Positions 1-9,639 of a DNA stretch of 64,000 nucleotides are shown here, piece after piece. The notes under the pieces were generated by a model that searched no databases, was not told the DNA's origin, and saw only the letters and a program-made list of their open reading frames with translations. This DNA comes from Cupriavidus sp. WGlv3. GTDB lineage: Bacteria; Pseudomonadota; Gammaproteobacteria; Burkholderiales; Burkholderiaceae. Position numbers and translations under genes: made by a program. The first letter of the stretch is position 1; every line of letters starts with the position of its first letter. Location: positions 62,001 through 126,000 of the forward strand of contig NZ_JALHRX010000016.1 of assembly GCF_023952475.1 (NCBI RefSeq), in the 5' to 3' direction.

Positions 1-779
1 GCGGTCGCCTCGATGTCCCAGCCCAGGCCTTCGCTGGGCAGCACGATATCGATCGGCGCGCCTTCCTTCTTCGACTTCATGGCACGGTACTCGAACGCGA
101 TGCCGATCGGGAACTCACCCTGCGCGGCCATCTTGCACGGCTTGGAACCCGAGTGGGTGTACAGGCCGATGTTCTTGTGCAGGGCATCCATGTACTGCCA
201 GCCCTTCTGCTCGCCCATCATCTGGAGCCATGCGCTGACGTCGAGGAAGCCCGTGCCCGACGAAGCCGGATGCGGCATCACCACCTTGCCGGCATAGACC
301 GGCTTGGTCAGGTCGGCCCACGAGGCGGGCCTGGGCAGGCCCTGCTTCTGCGCCTCGACCGTGTTGAAGCAGATCGCCGCGCCCCACACGTCCATGCCGA
401 CCCATGCCGGCGGGTTGGCCGGGCTGCGGTACTTGGCATCGATCGCGGCCAGGTTCTTCGGCGCGTACGGTTCGAGCATGCCTTCCTTGTCGAGGATCGC
501 CAGGCTGGAGCCGGCCAGGCCCCACACCGCGTCGGCGCGCGGCGCGGCCTTTTCCGCCAGCAGCTTGGCGGTGACGATGCCGGTGGAGTCGCGCACCCAC
601 TTGATCTCGATATCGGGATGCACTTTCTCGAACGCGGCCTTGTAGGCGGCGATCTGGTCGGCTTCGAGCGCGGTGTAGACGGTCAGCACGGTGGCGGCGG
701 CGGCGTGACCGGCCAGCAGCGGCAGCGTGGCGGCGGCCACGGTTGCAATGGCCGCGGAAAGGCGGGTGATGCGGGACAT
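1..779 (-). CDS. 2-aminoethylphosphonate-type ABC transporter, periplasmic substrate-binding protein (3' end cut by window edge)
   Basis: About 259 residues are visible; the gene runs off the left edge. Residues 1-28 form a Sec signal peptide ending AHAAA. The mature protein opens with VLTVYTALEADQ, a start typical of iron/phosphonate-type (extracellular family 1) binding proteins, and keeps the fold's GFLDVSAWLQ and GEFPIGIAFEY blocks. It lies 64 bp downstream of the permease, with a purine-rich ribosome site before the ATG at 779, so it is the third gene of an ATPase-permease-binding protein operon. From remembered similarity the three genes look like the PhnS2-T2-U2 class, assigned to 2-aminoethylphosphonate uptake. 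An iron(III) or other phosphonate ligand cannot be excluded from sequence alone. Confidence 0.85.
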   Translation of the reverse strand, partial: MSRITRLSAAIATVAAATLPLLAGHAAAATVLTVYTALEADQIAAYKAAFEKVHPDIEIKWVRDSTGIVTAKLLAEKAAPRADAVWGLAGSSLAILDKEGMLEPYAPKNLAAIDAKYRSPANPPAWVGMDVWGAAICFNTVEAQKQGLPRPASWADLTKPVYAGKVVMPHPASSGTGFLDVSAWLQMMGEQKGWQYMDALHKNIGLYTHSGSKPCKMAAQGEFPIGIAFEYRAMKSKKEGAPIDIVLPSEGLGWDIEAT

Positions 780-843
780 TGGTTTCCTCCTTTGGAATCG
801 GTCAGTGTGTCGGGCAGTGCAGCGGGATGACAAAACGGAAGGC

Positions 844-2571
844 TTAGCCGGCGCGCCAGCGCTGCGCGCGGCGCAGCCACCCGGCCGAGAGCGCGTGCAG
901 CAACAGCGCGGCCAGCACGGCGGTCAGCAGGATCAGCGTCGACATCGCCGCAGCAGGCGCGGTATCGCCGGCATCGTCCATGTTCAGCACCGAGATCGCA
1001 GCCAGCACGGTGTCAGGGCTGTACAGGAAGATCACCGCCGAGACCGTGGTCATCGACGACACGAACAGGTAGCGGAAGATGTCGAGCAACGCCGGCAGGC
1101 ACACCGGCACGGTCACGCGCCAGCACGTCAGCAGCGGGGCCACGCCCAGCGACAGTGCGGCGGCCTCGAACTCCTGGTCGAGCTGGCGCAGGGCGGCGGC
1201 CGCGGTCAGGTGGCCGGTGGTGTAGCAGTGCGCGACGTTGCACAGCACCAGCAGCGCCATGGTGCCGTACAGCGCGTGCAGCGGATTGCCGGGCGCGTTG
1301 AAGAAAAACACATAGCCCAGCCCCAGCACCAGGCCCGGCACCGCCATCGGCAGCAGAAAGCCCGCGCGCAGCACGCCATGCAGCCAGGCCGGCCCGCGCG
1401 TGCGCAGCGTCAGCCAGGCACCGAGGAAGATCGCCACGGTGCCGGCCAGCGCGGTCAGTACGGACAGCTTCAGGCTGTTGCGGTAGGCCAGCCAGCCGCC
1501 GCCGTCCATGTTGTCGAAGTCGTAGTGCGCCAGTGTCAGGCTCAGGTTGTACGGCCACAGCCTGACCAGCGAGGCGCCCACCGCGGTGACGACCACCGCC
1601 AGCAGCGCGGCGCTGACGGCCAGCACCAGCAGCAGGCAGGCGCTGTCGCGACCGCGCTCGGGCGCCGGCACGTATACCTGCGCGCGGCTGCCAAGCTGCG
1701 TGCGCTGGCGCCGCTGCAGCGCCATATCGACGGCAAAGGTCAGCAGCGCGGGGGCCAGCAGCAGCATGCCGATCAGCGCGCCACGGTCGAACTGCTGCTG
1801 CCCCACCACGGCCTTGTACGCCTCGAGCGCCAGCACCGGGTAGCCGCCGCCCACCACCTTGGGCACGCCGAAGTCCGTGATCACCAGCGTCAGCACCAGG
1901 CAGGCCGCGGCGAACAGGCCCTGGCGGGCGCCCGGCAGCGTCACTGTGTGGAAGGTGCGCCACGGGCCGGCGCCCATGGCGCGCGCCGCTTCATAGAGGC
2001 GCGCATCGGCCAGCGACAGCGTCGCCACCAGCACCATCAGCGCATGCGGGAAGGTGTAGAAGGCCTCGCCCAGCACGATGCCCCAGAAGCCGTAGATGCC
2101 GCCCGGGCCGAAGGCGCCGCGGAAGATGCCCTGGTTGCCGAACAGGTAGACCAGCGCGATCGCCGGCAGCAGCGACGGCGCGAACAGCGGCAGCAGCGCA
2201 ATGCCGCGCCACAGCGGCCGCAGTGCGATGCAGGAACGCTGCAGCGCATAGGCAAAGCCGAACGCCAGCGGCACCACCAGCGCCACCACCGTCAGCGACA
2301 CCGCCACGCTGCGCCCCAGCATCGGCAGGAAGTTGGGGCCGGATACCAGCGCGGCCATGCGCGCGCCCAGCACCCACTGGCCCGCGCCATCGAACCAGGC
2401 CTGGCGGAACAGCGCCAGCAACGGCAGCAGCAGGCCCACGGCAAGCCCGGCCAGCCACAGCCACTTCATCGCGGCAGGGGCGCCGTGCGCCAGCCGCGCG
2501 GCCAGGCCGGTGCCGCGCTGCCGGGACGCCGGTGCCTGCGCCGGCAGCAAGGCGGTGGCGGCGCGCATCAT
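844..2571 (-). CDS. 2-aminoethylphosphonate-type ABC transporter, double-length permease
   Basis: This 575-residue inner-membrane protein holds two fused permease modules, each with about six hydrophobic segments, so one chain can form the whole membrane channel. The first module spans roughly residues 25-280 and the second 310-570. Double-length permeases occur in iron(III) (FbpB-like) and putative AEP transporters (PhnU2-like). The start is the first of two consecutive ATG codons at 2571; its ATG overlaps the TGA of the upstream ATPase gene (ATGA), indicating translational coupling. A much longer open frame continues upstream antisense to nothing real and in the wrong frame over the ATPase gene; I ignored it. 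Confidence 0.9.
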   Translation of the reverse strand: MMRAATALLPAQAPASRQRGTGLAARLAHGAPAAMKWLWLAGLAVGLLLPLLALFRQAWFDGAGQWVLGARMAALVSGPNFLPMLGRSVAVSLTVVALVVPLAFGFAYALQRSCIALRPLWRGIALLPLFAPSLLPAIALVYLFGNQGIFRGAFGPGGIYGFWGIVLGEAFYTFPHALMVLVATLSLADARLYEAARAMGAGPWRTFHTVTLPGARQGLFAAACLVLTLVITDFGVPKVVGGGYPVLALEAYKAVVGQQQFDRGALIGMLLLAPALLTFAVDMALQRRQRTQLGSRAQVYVPAPERGRDSACLLLVLAVSAALLAVVVTAVGASLVRLWPYNLSLTLAHYDFDNMDGGGWLAYRNSLKLSVLTALAGTVAIFLGAWLTLRTRGPAWLHGVLRAGFLLPMAVPGLVLGLGYVFFFNAPGNPLHALYGTMALLVLCNVAHCYTTGHLTAAAALRQLDQEFEAAALSLGVAPLLTCWRVTVPVCLPALLDIFRYLFVSSMTTVSAVIFLYSPDTVLAAISVLNMDDAGDTAPAAAMSTLILLTAVLAALLLHALSAGWLRRAQRWRAG

Positions 2572-3713
2572 GCGAACACCCGCAGCGCCGGCGCCGGCAA
2601 GGCAATCCAGAACTTGTGGCCACCCGCCTCCGGCAGCCGGTGCCGCGCCTCGCGCGCCACGTCGGCAAACAGCGTCAGGCCAGGCATGCGGTCGGCTTCC
2701 AGCGCCAGACGATAGCGATTGCCGAGGTAGGTCTGGTCGACCACGCGCGCCAGCAGCCGGTTGGGCTCGGCGGGGTCCGGGTCCAGCCGCACGGCCTCCG
2801 GCCGGCAGCACAGCCGGCCGGCGCCAGCCGGCGGCTGCGGCGCGTCGACCTGCAACTCGACCGCCTGGCTGCCTTCGCCGATCGTGAAGCGCCCGGCCGG
2901 CGCGCTGTGTCCGGGCAGCCAGTTGGCCTGACCGACAAAGCCGGCGACAAAGGCCGACGCGGGCTGTTCGTAGATTTCGGCGGGCGTGCCCGCCTGCACG
3001 ATGCGCCCGCCATCCATCACCGCGATGCGGTCGGCCATGGTCATGGCCTCTTCCTGGTCGTGCGTGACCATCACGGTGGTGATGTTCAGGCGGCGCTGCA
3101 GCTGGCGCAGTTCCACGCGCAGGTGCTCGCGCACGCGCGCGTCGAGCGCCGACATCGGCTCGTCCAGCAACAGCAGCGACGGCGCCGGCGCGAGTGCGCG
3201 GGCCATCGCCACGCGCTGCTGCTGGCCGCCGGAAAGCTGCCCCGGGAACTTGCGTTCGCTGCCGGCCAGGCCGACCAGGTCGAGCATTTCGGCCACGCGC
3301 GCGTCGCGGTGCGCGCGCCCCATGCCACGCCCGTGCAGGCCGTAGGCGACGTTCTGCGCCACGGTCAGGTTGGGAAACAGCGCGTAGGACTGGAACAGGA
3401 TGCCGTAGTCGCGCGCCTGCGGCGGCAGGCCGGTCAGTTCGCGCGCCCCGGCGTGGATGCGGCCGGCGTCCTCGCACTCCAGCCCGGCGATGATGCGCAG
3501 CAGCGTGGTCTTGCCGCAGCCGGACGGGCCCAGCAGGCACAGCAGCTCGCCCTGCCCCACCGACAGCGACACGCCATCCAGAGCAAGGAAGCCCCCCGAG
3601 CCGCCAAAGCGCTTGCTGACCTGCTCCACGGCCAGGAACGCCCTGCCCTGCGTTGGCTTGCCTGCCTGCATCACCGAACCTCCCTGCATCTCGATCGAAC
3701 CGGCCGCCAGCAT
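2568..3713 (-). CDS. 2-aminoethylphosphonate-type ABC transporter, ATP-binding protein
   Basis: This 381-residue cytoplasmic ATPase energises the import system. Walker A GPSGCGKTT lies at residues 62-70, the signature LSGGQQQ at about 160-166, Walker B LLLLDEP at about 180-186, and the switch His in VMVTHDQEE follows. Residues 250-380 form the OB-fold extension of CUT1/FbpC-type ATPases. It is the first gene of the operon. The ATG at 3713 is the longest start; ATGs at 3689 and 3671 (MQAGKPTQ) are possible alternatives and would remove a non-conserved N-terminus. Assignment to the PhnT2 group rests on the operon and remembered similarity, while the ABC ATPase identity is certain. Confidence 0.92.
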   Translation of the reverse strand: MLAAGSIEMQGGSVMQAGKPTQGRAFLAVEQVSKRFGGSGGFLALDGVSLSVGQGELLCLLGPSGCGKTTLLRIIAGLECEDAGRIHAGARELTGLPPQARDYGILFQSYALFPNLTVAQNVAYGLHGRGMGRAHRDARVAEMLDLVGLAGSERKFPGQLSGGQQQRVAMARALAPAPSLLLLDEPMSALDARVREHLRVELRQLQRRLNITTVMVTHDQEEAMTMADRIAVMDGGRIVQAGTPAEIYEQPASAFVAGFVGQANWLPGHSAPAGRFTIGEGSQAVELQVDAPQPPAGAGRLCCRPEAVRLDPDPAEPNRLLARVVDQTYLGNRYRLALEADRMPGLTLFADVAREARHRLPEAGGHKFWIALPAPALRVFA

Positions 3714-3801
3714 AGGCAGCGCAGATGCCAGCCATATGGCAGATCGGCAAAGGTTTTCGATGGAGTTATCGGAGGATTTGGGATGCGGCGCGCAGGCGCT
3801 C

Positions 3802-6800
3802 TCAGGCCTGTTGCGTTGTGGGCGCCGGGGGGATGTCGGCCGTATCCGGCACTGTCAGCGGCTTGCGCAGCACATCGCGCAGCGCCTGCTGCGGCACGCC
3901 CTGGCTGAACAGGAAGCCCTGCAGCCCGTCGCATCCCTGCGCGCGCAGGAAGGCGAACTGCGCCGCGGTTTCCACCCCTTCGGCGATCACCTTGAGATGC
4001 AGCTGGTGGCCCAGCGCAATGATCGCCGCGGCCACGGCCTGGTCGTGGCCCGGCGTGGCCACGCCGTCGACGAAGGACTTGTCGATTTTGAGCCGGCTGA
4101 TCGGCAAACGGGTCAGGTAATTGAGCCCGGAATAGCCGGTGCCGAAGTCGTCGATCGACAACCCCACGCCCAGTTCGCGCAGGCGGCGGAAGGTCTCGAT
4201 GGTGGTCTCGCCGCCATCGACCAGGATGCCCTCGGTGACTTCGATCACCAGCCCCTGGGGCGGCAGGCCGGCCTGCTGCAGGCAGCGCGCCACGGTGTCG
4301 GGGAAGTCGGCCTGGCGCAGCTGCAGCGGCGAGATATTGACCGCCACCTCGAGCTCGCGGCCCAGTTCCTTGCGCAAGGCCTGGATCTCGCGGCAGGCGG
4401 TGGCCAGGGCCCATTCGCCGAGCGGCACCACCAGGCCGCTCTGCTCGGCAATGGGGATGAACTCGGCCGGCTGCATCATGCCGCGCTCGGCGGTCTCCCA
4501 GGTGATCAGCGCCTCGACCGCGGGGATGGTCAGCGTGGCGGTATCGACGATCGGCTGGTAGCGCAGCCGGAATTCGTTGCCGGCCAGGGCGCGCCGCAGC
4601 AGGCCTTCGATGGTGAAGCGCGTCAGCGAGGCCTCGGCCATGGCGCTGGCAAAGCGGCACAGGCGCGCGCGTCCGCCCTGCTTGGCGGCGTAGACCGCGG
4701 AGTCGGCCGACTTGAGCAGTTCGGTCAGCGTGTCGCCGTCGTCGGGGAACACCGCCATGCCGATCGACGGCGTCACGCGCAGGCGCAGGCCACCGGCCAC
4801 CAGTTCTTCATTGACGCGCGCCTGGATCTTGGCGGCGATCAGCTCGGCTTCGCTGTCGTGGCGCAGGCCGGCCAGCACCACGCCGAACTCGTCGCCGCCC
4901 ATGCGCGCCACCAGGTCGCCCTGGCGCACCGTGCCCTTGATGCGGTCGGCCATGGTGCGCAGCACGTCGTCGCCCACCGGGTGGCCGAGCGAATCGTTGA
5001 TGCGCTTGAAGTGATCCAGGTCGAGCAGCAGCAGCGCGACGCGCTCGCCGCGGGTGCGCGCGTGCAGCAGCAAGGCCTGGGCGCGCTCGCTCAGTTCGGC
5101 GCGGTTGGGCAGGCCGGTCAGCGGATCGTGCAGCGCCAGGTGCCGGATGTACTCGTCCACGCGCAGGCGCTCGGTCAGGTCATGGCCGATCGCCTGGTAG
5201 CCGGTCGGCGCGGCGGTTGCAGTCATCTGCAGCGCCGACACCGCCAGCCGCACCGGCATGCGCGAGCCGCCCTTGCGCACCCAGGTCCATTCGCGTTCAT
5301 CGGTCAGCCCCAGCCGGGGCTTGGCCAGCAGCGCGGGCAGTCCCGGCGGCACCGGCGCGCCCAGCTCGGCGCTGAGCGCGCGCGCGTGATCGGCCAGCTC
5401 AGTGGCGACATGCAGGCCGGTCATGGGCATGTGGCCGACCAGTTCGGCGCTGCTGTACCACAGCATGCGCTGGCCGGCCGCGTTGATGCCGGTGATCAGG
5501 CCGTGCTCGTCGAAGGTGATGACGCAGAAGGCGGCATGGTCGAGCAGTCCGGCATAGCGCGCCGCCTGCACCGCGGCGGCGTCCTGTGCGCGCCGCTCGG
5601 GCGCGAGGTCGGTGATCGCCCACAGCCAGTGCGGCGCGACGCCGTCGGCGGCGGGCAGACGCGCGACGCTGACGCGCAGCGCGAAGCTGTCGCCGTCGGC
5701 ACGCACGCCGGCCAGTTCGCGGTGGATCGCGGAACCCGTGGCGGCGTCCGCGGGCACCACGCCGGTGGCGCCGGGAATCAGCGCGTCCAGGCTGCGTCCG
5801 GCCAGGCGCGTGGCCTCGGTGCCGAACAGTTGCCCGGCGCGCTCGCTGGCGCGCATCACCACGCCCTGCGCATCGGTCACGACAAAGCCGTCGGCGGACT
5901 GCGCCAGGCAGGCCTGCAGCATGGCGCTGTCGTCTTCCCAGGCGTGCACGGCCCGCGCCTCGCGCTGGCGCGCGGCGCGGCCCTGGCGCGCCAGCGCATG
6001 GGTCAGCCAGGCCAGCAGCAGCGTCGCCAGCGCACCCGCGGCCGGGACCAGCAACGCGGGCCGCGGACCATGCGCGGCTTCGAAGGCCGGACGGGTAGCG
6101 GCGCGCAGCGTCCAGCTGCGGCCACCGTAGTGGAACTGGCGCTCGCCCCGCAGCTGCGGGGCGCTGCCGTCCTCGCGCAGCTCGCCCTCGGTGGGGCCGC
6201 CCGACAGCAGCGCGCCGGCGGCGGCGGGGCCGCCCTCGAGCAGCGACAACTCGAGTTCGTTCGACGCCGAGGCCCCGACCGCGCGCATCAGGTCGCCCAA
6301 ACGCAGCGACAGGTAGACGTAGCCGAGCACGGCCTCGCGCCGCTGCGCCACCGTGCCGACCGGAGCACCGCCGCCATAGACCGGCAGGAACACCAGCGCG
6401 CCGCGCTGGCGCGCCACGGCCCCGGCCTCGCCGATCGGATCCAGGCCGGCGCTCAGGCGCGGCTCGCCGCTGTCGCGCGCGGCTTCGAGCGCGGCCCGGC
6501 GGGTGGGCTCGGACAGCATGTCGAAACCGGCGACGCGCATGCTGCGCCCGTCCAGCGGATCGATGTAGAGGATGGGCGCGTACAGCTCGCGCGCGCCGGC
6601 AGGATGGACGCTGTAATCGGCAAGGCCGTCGGCGCGGGCGGCCTGCACCAGTTGCGGCACCTGCCGTGGCGTGGCGAGCGGCGCATAGCCGATGGCCTGG
6701 GTGCCGGCCGGCAGGTCGTCACGCTGCGCGGTATAGAGGTAGTTGCGCCATTGCGCGCGCGTGGTGCCGGGATTGGCCGTCATCACCGCGGCCACGCCGC

Positions 6801-6993
6801 GCAGCAGCCGTTCGTTCTCGAGCATGCGCTCGCGCAATGCGCTGCCGGCTTGCGCCAGCAGCGCATCGAAGTGCTGCTGGGCGGCGCGGCGCTCGAGCCG
6901 GTCGGCCTGCAACCATGCCCCCGCCGTCAGCAGCGCGCCGCCGGCCGCGACCAGCAATGACAACAGGGCGGGAGAAAGCGAAGTCAGTCTCAT
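3802..6993 (-). CDS. membrane CHASE-PAS-GGDEF-EAL cyclic-di-GMP signalling protein
   Basis: This 1063-residue inner-membrane sensor may make and/or break cyclic di-GMP. The order is: TM helix (residues 8-28), periplasmic CHASE-like domain (about 40-300), second TM (about 325-345), two PAS-like domains (about 370-620), GGDEF and EAL. The GGDEF motif is intact at about residue 696. RQGD lies exactly five residues upstream, the position of an allosteric inhibitory RxxD site. The EAL motif (VEALITW, about 826) and DDFGTGYSG (about 946) are intact, so phosphodiesterase activity is plausible. The ATG at 6993 (MRLTSL) is preferred over an upstream one at 7050 because it places the hydrophobic segment at the N-terminus. 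It is divergent from another GGDEF gene 262 bp away. Confidence 0.93.
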   Translation of the reverse strand: MRLTSLSPALLSLLVAAGGALLTAGAWLQADRLERRAAQQHFDALLAQAGSALRERMLENERLLRGVAAVMTANPGTTRAQWRNYLYTAQRDDLPAGTQAIGYAPLATPRQVPQLVQAARADGLADYSVHPAGARELYAPILYIDPLDGRSMRVAGFDMLSEPTRRAALEAARDSGEPRLSAGLDPIGEAGAVARQRGALVFLPVYGGGAPVGTVAQRREAVLGYVYLSLRLGDLMRAVGASASNELELSLLEGGPAAAGALLSGGPTEGELREDGSAPQLRGERQFHYGGRSWTLRAATRPAFEAAHGPRPALLVPAAGALATLLLAWLTHALARQGRAARQREARAVHAWEDDSAMLQACLAQSADGFVVTDAQGVVMRASERAGQLFGTEATRLAGRSLDALIPGATGVVPADAATGSAIHRELAGVRADGDSFALRVSVARLPAADGVAPHWLWAITDLAPERRAQDAAAVQAARYAGLLDHAAFCVITFDEHGLITGINAAGQRMLWYSSAELVGHMPMTGLHVATELADHARALSAELGAPVPPGLPALLAKPRLGLTDEREWTWVRKGGSRMPVRLAVSALQMTATAAPTGYQAIGHDLTERLRVDEYIRHLALHDPLTGLPNRAELSERAQALLLHARTRGERVALLLLDLDHFKRINDSLGHPVGDDVLRTMADRIKGTVRQGDLVARMGGDEFGVVLAGLRHDSEAELIAAKIQARVNEELVAGGLRLRVTPSIGMAVFPDDGDTLTELLKSADSAVYAAKQGGRARLCRFASAMAEASLTRFTIEGLLRRALAGNEFRLRYQPIVDTATLTIPAVEALITWETAERGMMQPAEFIPIAEQSGLVVPLGEWALATACREIQALRKELGRELEVAVNISPLQLRQADFPDTVARCLQQAGLPPQGLVIEVTEGILVDGGETTIETFRRLRELGVGLSIDDFGTGYSGLNYLTRLPISRLKIDKSFVDGVATPGHDQAVAAAIIALGHQLHLKVIAEGVETAAQFAFLRAQGCDGLQGFLFSQGVPQQALRDVLRKPLTVPDTADIPPAPTTQQA

Positions 6994-7255
6994 GGTCGGT
7001 GGGTTCCGGCATGCGGCAGGGGCACCGCCCCTGCGCAGGCATGCCGCCACGCGGCCGGCCTTCGCCTTAGCGGGGGACTATACCGTGGCGCAGGCAGCGC
7101 GCACAGCCCCGCCGCGGCATGGCAAGCGGTGCGGGTGAAATGCCCGATGCCCCACCAAGGCAGGGGTATGGTAGGGTTGCACCCGAGACTCGACCTGCAG
7201 TTTGCGACAAGCCTGCGCCGTTCCTCGCTGCCCTTGCGCCCCCACTGCATCCGAC

Positions 7256-9271
7256 ATGCCCGTTTACACGCCCACGCTGAAAGCGCGCATTGCAATCATC
7301 ACCACCGTGCTGGCCGCGGTGTTCGGCACCGGCATCGTACTGATCGCCCTGTATGACGCGCACAGCGATCTGCACGATGCGCTCGAGGGCCAGCAGGATT
7401 CCGTGGTCAAGCTGACCGCCAACCAGCTCGACACGGCCATGAACGACCGCATCCAGCTGCTGTCGCACCAGGCCGACCAGCTCGGCGGCCTGCTGGCGCA
7501 GGCGCATGGCGCGCAGGCCGCCGCGGCGCGGCAGCGCGCGCTGCAGGCGCTGTCCGCCGCGATCCCGGTGCCGGCGGCGTTCAACGCGCTGCTGGTCGCC
7601 GACCAGCACGGCAATGTCCTCAGCGACCAGGGCGACGACGCCGCAGTCAGCGACCGCGCCTACTTCCGCGAGGCCGCGCGCACCCTGGCCCCGGTGGTAT
7701 CGCCGCCGATCCGCTCGCGCACCAGCGGCCAGATGGGCGTGCTGGTGGCGGTGCCGGTACTGTCGCCGCAGCGCGGCTTCCTGGGACTGGTGGGCGGATG
7801 GCTGGACCTGTCCAGTGCCAACTTCCTGGTCGACATCCTGCACAACCGGCTCGGCACCACCGGCTACTACTGCCTGGTATCGGCCGGGCGCGAGCCGGTC
7901 TACGTGCGCCATCCCGATCCCGCCCAGGCACGCCAGCCGGCCCGGCCCGTGGCCGATACCTGCGGCGAGGACGACAGCCCCGCGCCGCTGGAATTCCTGA
8001 CGCCGGCGCGGCCGGTGATCGCGCGCTACCTGATGTCGAGCACCGGCTGGGAACTGGTGGCATTGCTGCCGGCGCGCGAGGCCTACGCGCCGCTGCGACA
8101 GATGCAGCAGCGCTTTCTTGGCATGGCAGGGGTGGCGATGGCAGGGGTGGCGCTGCTGATCTGGCTGGCGGTGCGGCGCCAGCTGACGCCGCTGTCGCGC
8201 CTGCACCGGGTGGTGTTGGCCAGCGCCAACGACCTGTCCGCGTTCGAGCGGCTGCCCACGCGCCAGCAGCGCGACGAGATCGGCGACCTGACGCGCGCCT
8301 TCATCAAGCTGATGCGCGACGTGCGCGAGCGCCGCCAGGCGCTGGACCGCAGCGAGCGGCGGCTGCGCGCGGTGACCGACACGCTGCCGTCGCTGCTGGC
8401 CTTTGTCGATACCGAAGCGCGCTATGTGTTCAACAACCTGGCCTATGAGCGGGTGTTCGGCCTGAAGCCCGAACAACTGCGCGGCAAGCCCATGCGCGAG
8501 GTACTAGGCGAGGCCCGCTTCGCGCGCGTGCGGCCGTTCCTGGAACGTGCGCTGGCCGGCAGCGCGGTGACCTTCGAAACCGAGGACGAGGGTCCCGACT
8601 ACCACTGCATGGAGACCAGCCTGCGTCCGGAATGGAGCGCCGACGGCAGCGAAGTGGTGGGCGTGCATGTCCACGTGCAGGACATCACCCAGCGCAAGCT
8701 CGAAACCCAGCGCCTGGCGCGCATGTCGCGCACCGACCATCTGACGCAGCTGCTCAACCGCAGTGCCTTCGAAGGCCTGCTGCACGCGGCCACGGCGCGC
8801 AGCCGCGAGCTGGGCACGCTGATGGCGCTGCTGTATCTGGACATGGACCGCTTCAAGGCCGTCAACGATATCCACGGCCACGCCGCCGGCGACCTGCTGC
8901 TGCAGGACTTCGCCCAGCGCGTGCGCCACTGCGTGCGCGACAGCGATACCGTGGCCCGGCTGGGCGGCGACGAGTTCGCCGTGGTGCTGGAAGACCTGCC
9001 CCAGCCCGCGGCGGCACGCCGCGTGGCGCAGGCAATCCTGCAGGCAATGGATGTCCCGTTCAGCTTCGAGGGCGTGCACGCCGACGTCGACGTCAGCATC
9101 GGCGTGGCGCTGTACCGCGGCGGCCCGGCGCAGGACCACGAGCTGATGCGGCTCGCGGACGTACTGCTATACCGCGCCAAGGGCGCGGGCCGCGGCCGCT
9201 ACGAGATCGGCCCGCCCGAACTGGCGGACGAACCCAGCCCTCAGCACGCGGGCCCGTCCGCGGCTCAGTGA
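7256..9271 (+). CDS. membrane dCACHE-PAS-GGDEF diguanylate cyclase
   Basis: This 671-residue membrane sensor is predicted to make cyclic di-GMP. TM1 spans residues 9-31, a periplasmic dCACHE-like domain about 35-285, TM2 about 287-308, then a HAMP-like segment, a PAS domain (about 365-480, starting RRLRAVTDTLPSLLAFVD) and a GGDEF domain. The catalytic motif RLGGDEF is intact near residue 569, preceded five residues earlier by RDSD, a canonical inhibitory RxxD site. No EAL domain follows. The ATG at 7256 (MPVYTPTLKAR) gives a normal short cytoplasmic N-terminus; an upstream frame start at 7202 adds a cysteine-rich stretch unlike a real start. The last 7 bases overlap the convergent gene at 9265. 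Confidence 0.94.
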   Translation: MPVYTPTLKARIAIITTVLAAVFGTGIVLIALYDAHSDLHDALEGQQDSVVKLTANQLDTAMNDRIQLLSHQADQLGGLLAQAHGAQAAAARQRALQALSAAIPVPAAFNALLVADQHGNVLSDQGDDAAVSDRAYFREAARTLAPVVSPPIRSRTSGQMGVLVAVPVLSPQRGFLGLVGGWLDLSSANFLVDILHNRLGTTGYYCLVSAGREPVYVRHPDPAQARQPARPVADTCGEDDSPAPLEFLTPARPVIARYLMSSTGWELVALLPAREAYAPLRQMQQRFLGMAGVAMAGVALLIWLAVRRQLTPLSRLHRVVLASANDLSAFERLPTRQQRDEIGDLTRAFIKLMRDVRERRQALDRSERRLRAVTDTLPSLLAFVDTEARYVFNNLAYERVFGLKPEQLRGKPMREVLGEARFARVRPFLERALAGSAVTFETEDEGPDYHCMETSLRPEWSADGSEVVGVHVHVQDITQRKLETQRLARMSRTDHLTQLLNRSAFEGLLHAATARSRELGTLMALLYLDMDRFKAVNDIHGHAAGDLLLQDFAQRVRHCVRDSDTVARLGGDEFAVVLEDLPQPAAARRVAQAILQAMDVPFSFEGVHADVDVSIGVALYRGGPAQDHELMRLADVLLYRAKGAGRGRYEIGPPELADEPSPQHAGPSAAQ

Positions 9272-9639
9272 AGCGTGCCGGCGGGCTTGTCCGGCACCGC
9301 GCCGGCCGCGCCCTCGGGCTCGAACGGCACGTGGCGGCCGTCGCTGGACTGGTAGCCGAGCTGGGCATCGGCGCCCAGCATCTTTTCCCAGGCGATCATG
9401 GCCTGGGCGACGGCCTCGGGCGCGCCCTTGAACACCACCACGTCGTTGCCGCAGTTCGGGCATTCGCCGCCGAACACCGCGTCGATGCCGGGCAGGCCCG
9501 GCACGTCGAGCGCGTCGAACTGCGCGAAGCCGGTCTTGCAGTGCCCGCATACCAGTTGGGCGGGGCGCAAGGCCTCGATCTTTGCGCGTGCCTGTGCCGC
9601 ACGCTCCTCGGGGGTTCCCCGCCGTTTTGCCTCGCCCAT
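9265..9639 (-). CDS. conserved hypothetical protein, zinc-ribbon-like
   Basis: This 124-residue protein has no signal peptide or membrane segment. It starts MGEAKRRG, a common start of small bacterial proteins with a basic helix. Two CxxC pairs (VCGHC at about 31-35 and ECPNC at about 59-63) are spaced as in a zinc ribbon. The rest, including AQAMIAWEKMLGAD, looks like an amphipathic helix. A clear Shine-Dalgarno (GGAAGGAC) precedes the ATG at 9639. It converges on the GGDEF gene with a 7-base overlap, so the two 3' ends may interfere. I cannot name its function. Confidence 0.75.
   Translation of the reverse strand: MGEAKRRGTPEERAAQARAKIEALRPAQLVCGHCKTGFAQFDALDVPGLPGIDAVFGGECPNCGNDVVVFKGAPEAVAQAMIAWEKMLGADAQLGYQSSDGRHVPFEPEGAAGAVPDKPAGTLH

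Noticed and set aside
844..3750. A 968-codon minus-strand frame covering permease and ATPase
   Set aside because: Only the permease part is protein-like; the rest is the ATPase gene read in another frame. The permease starts at 2571.
3457..6960. A continuous plus-strand frame of over 1100 codons antisense to the GGDEF-EAL gene
   Set aside because: It is Gln/Arg/Ala/His-rich without domains or a ribosome site, and mirrors the third-codon GC of the real minus-strand gene. It is a GC-driven shadow.
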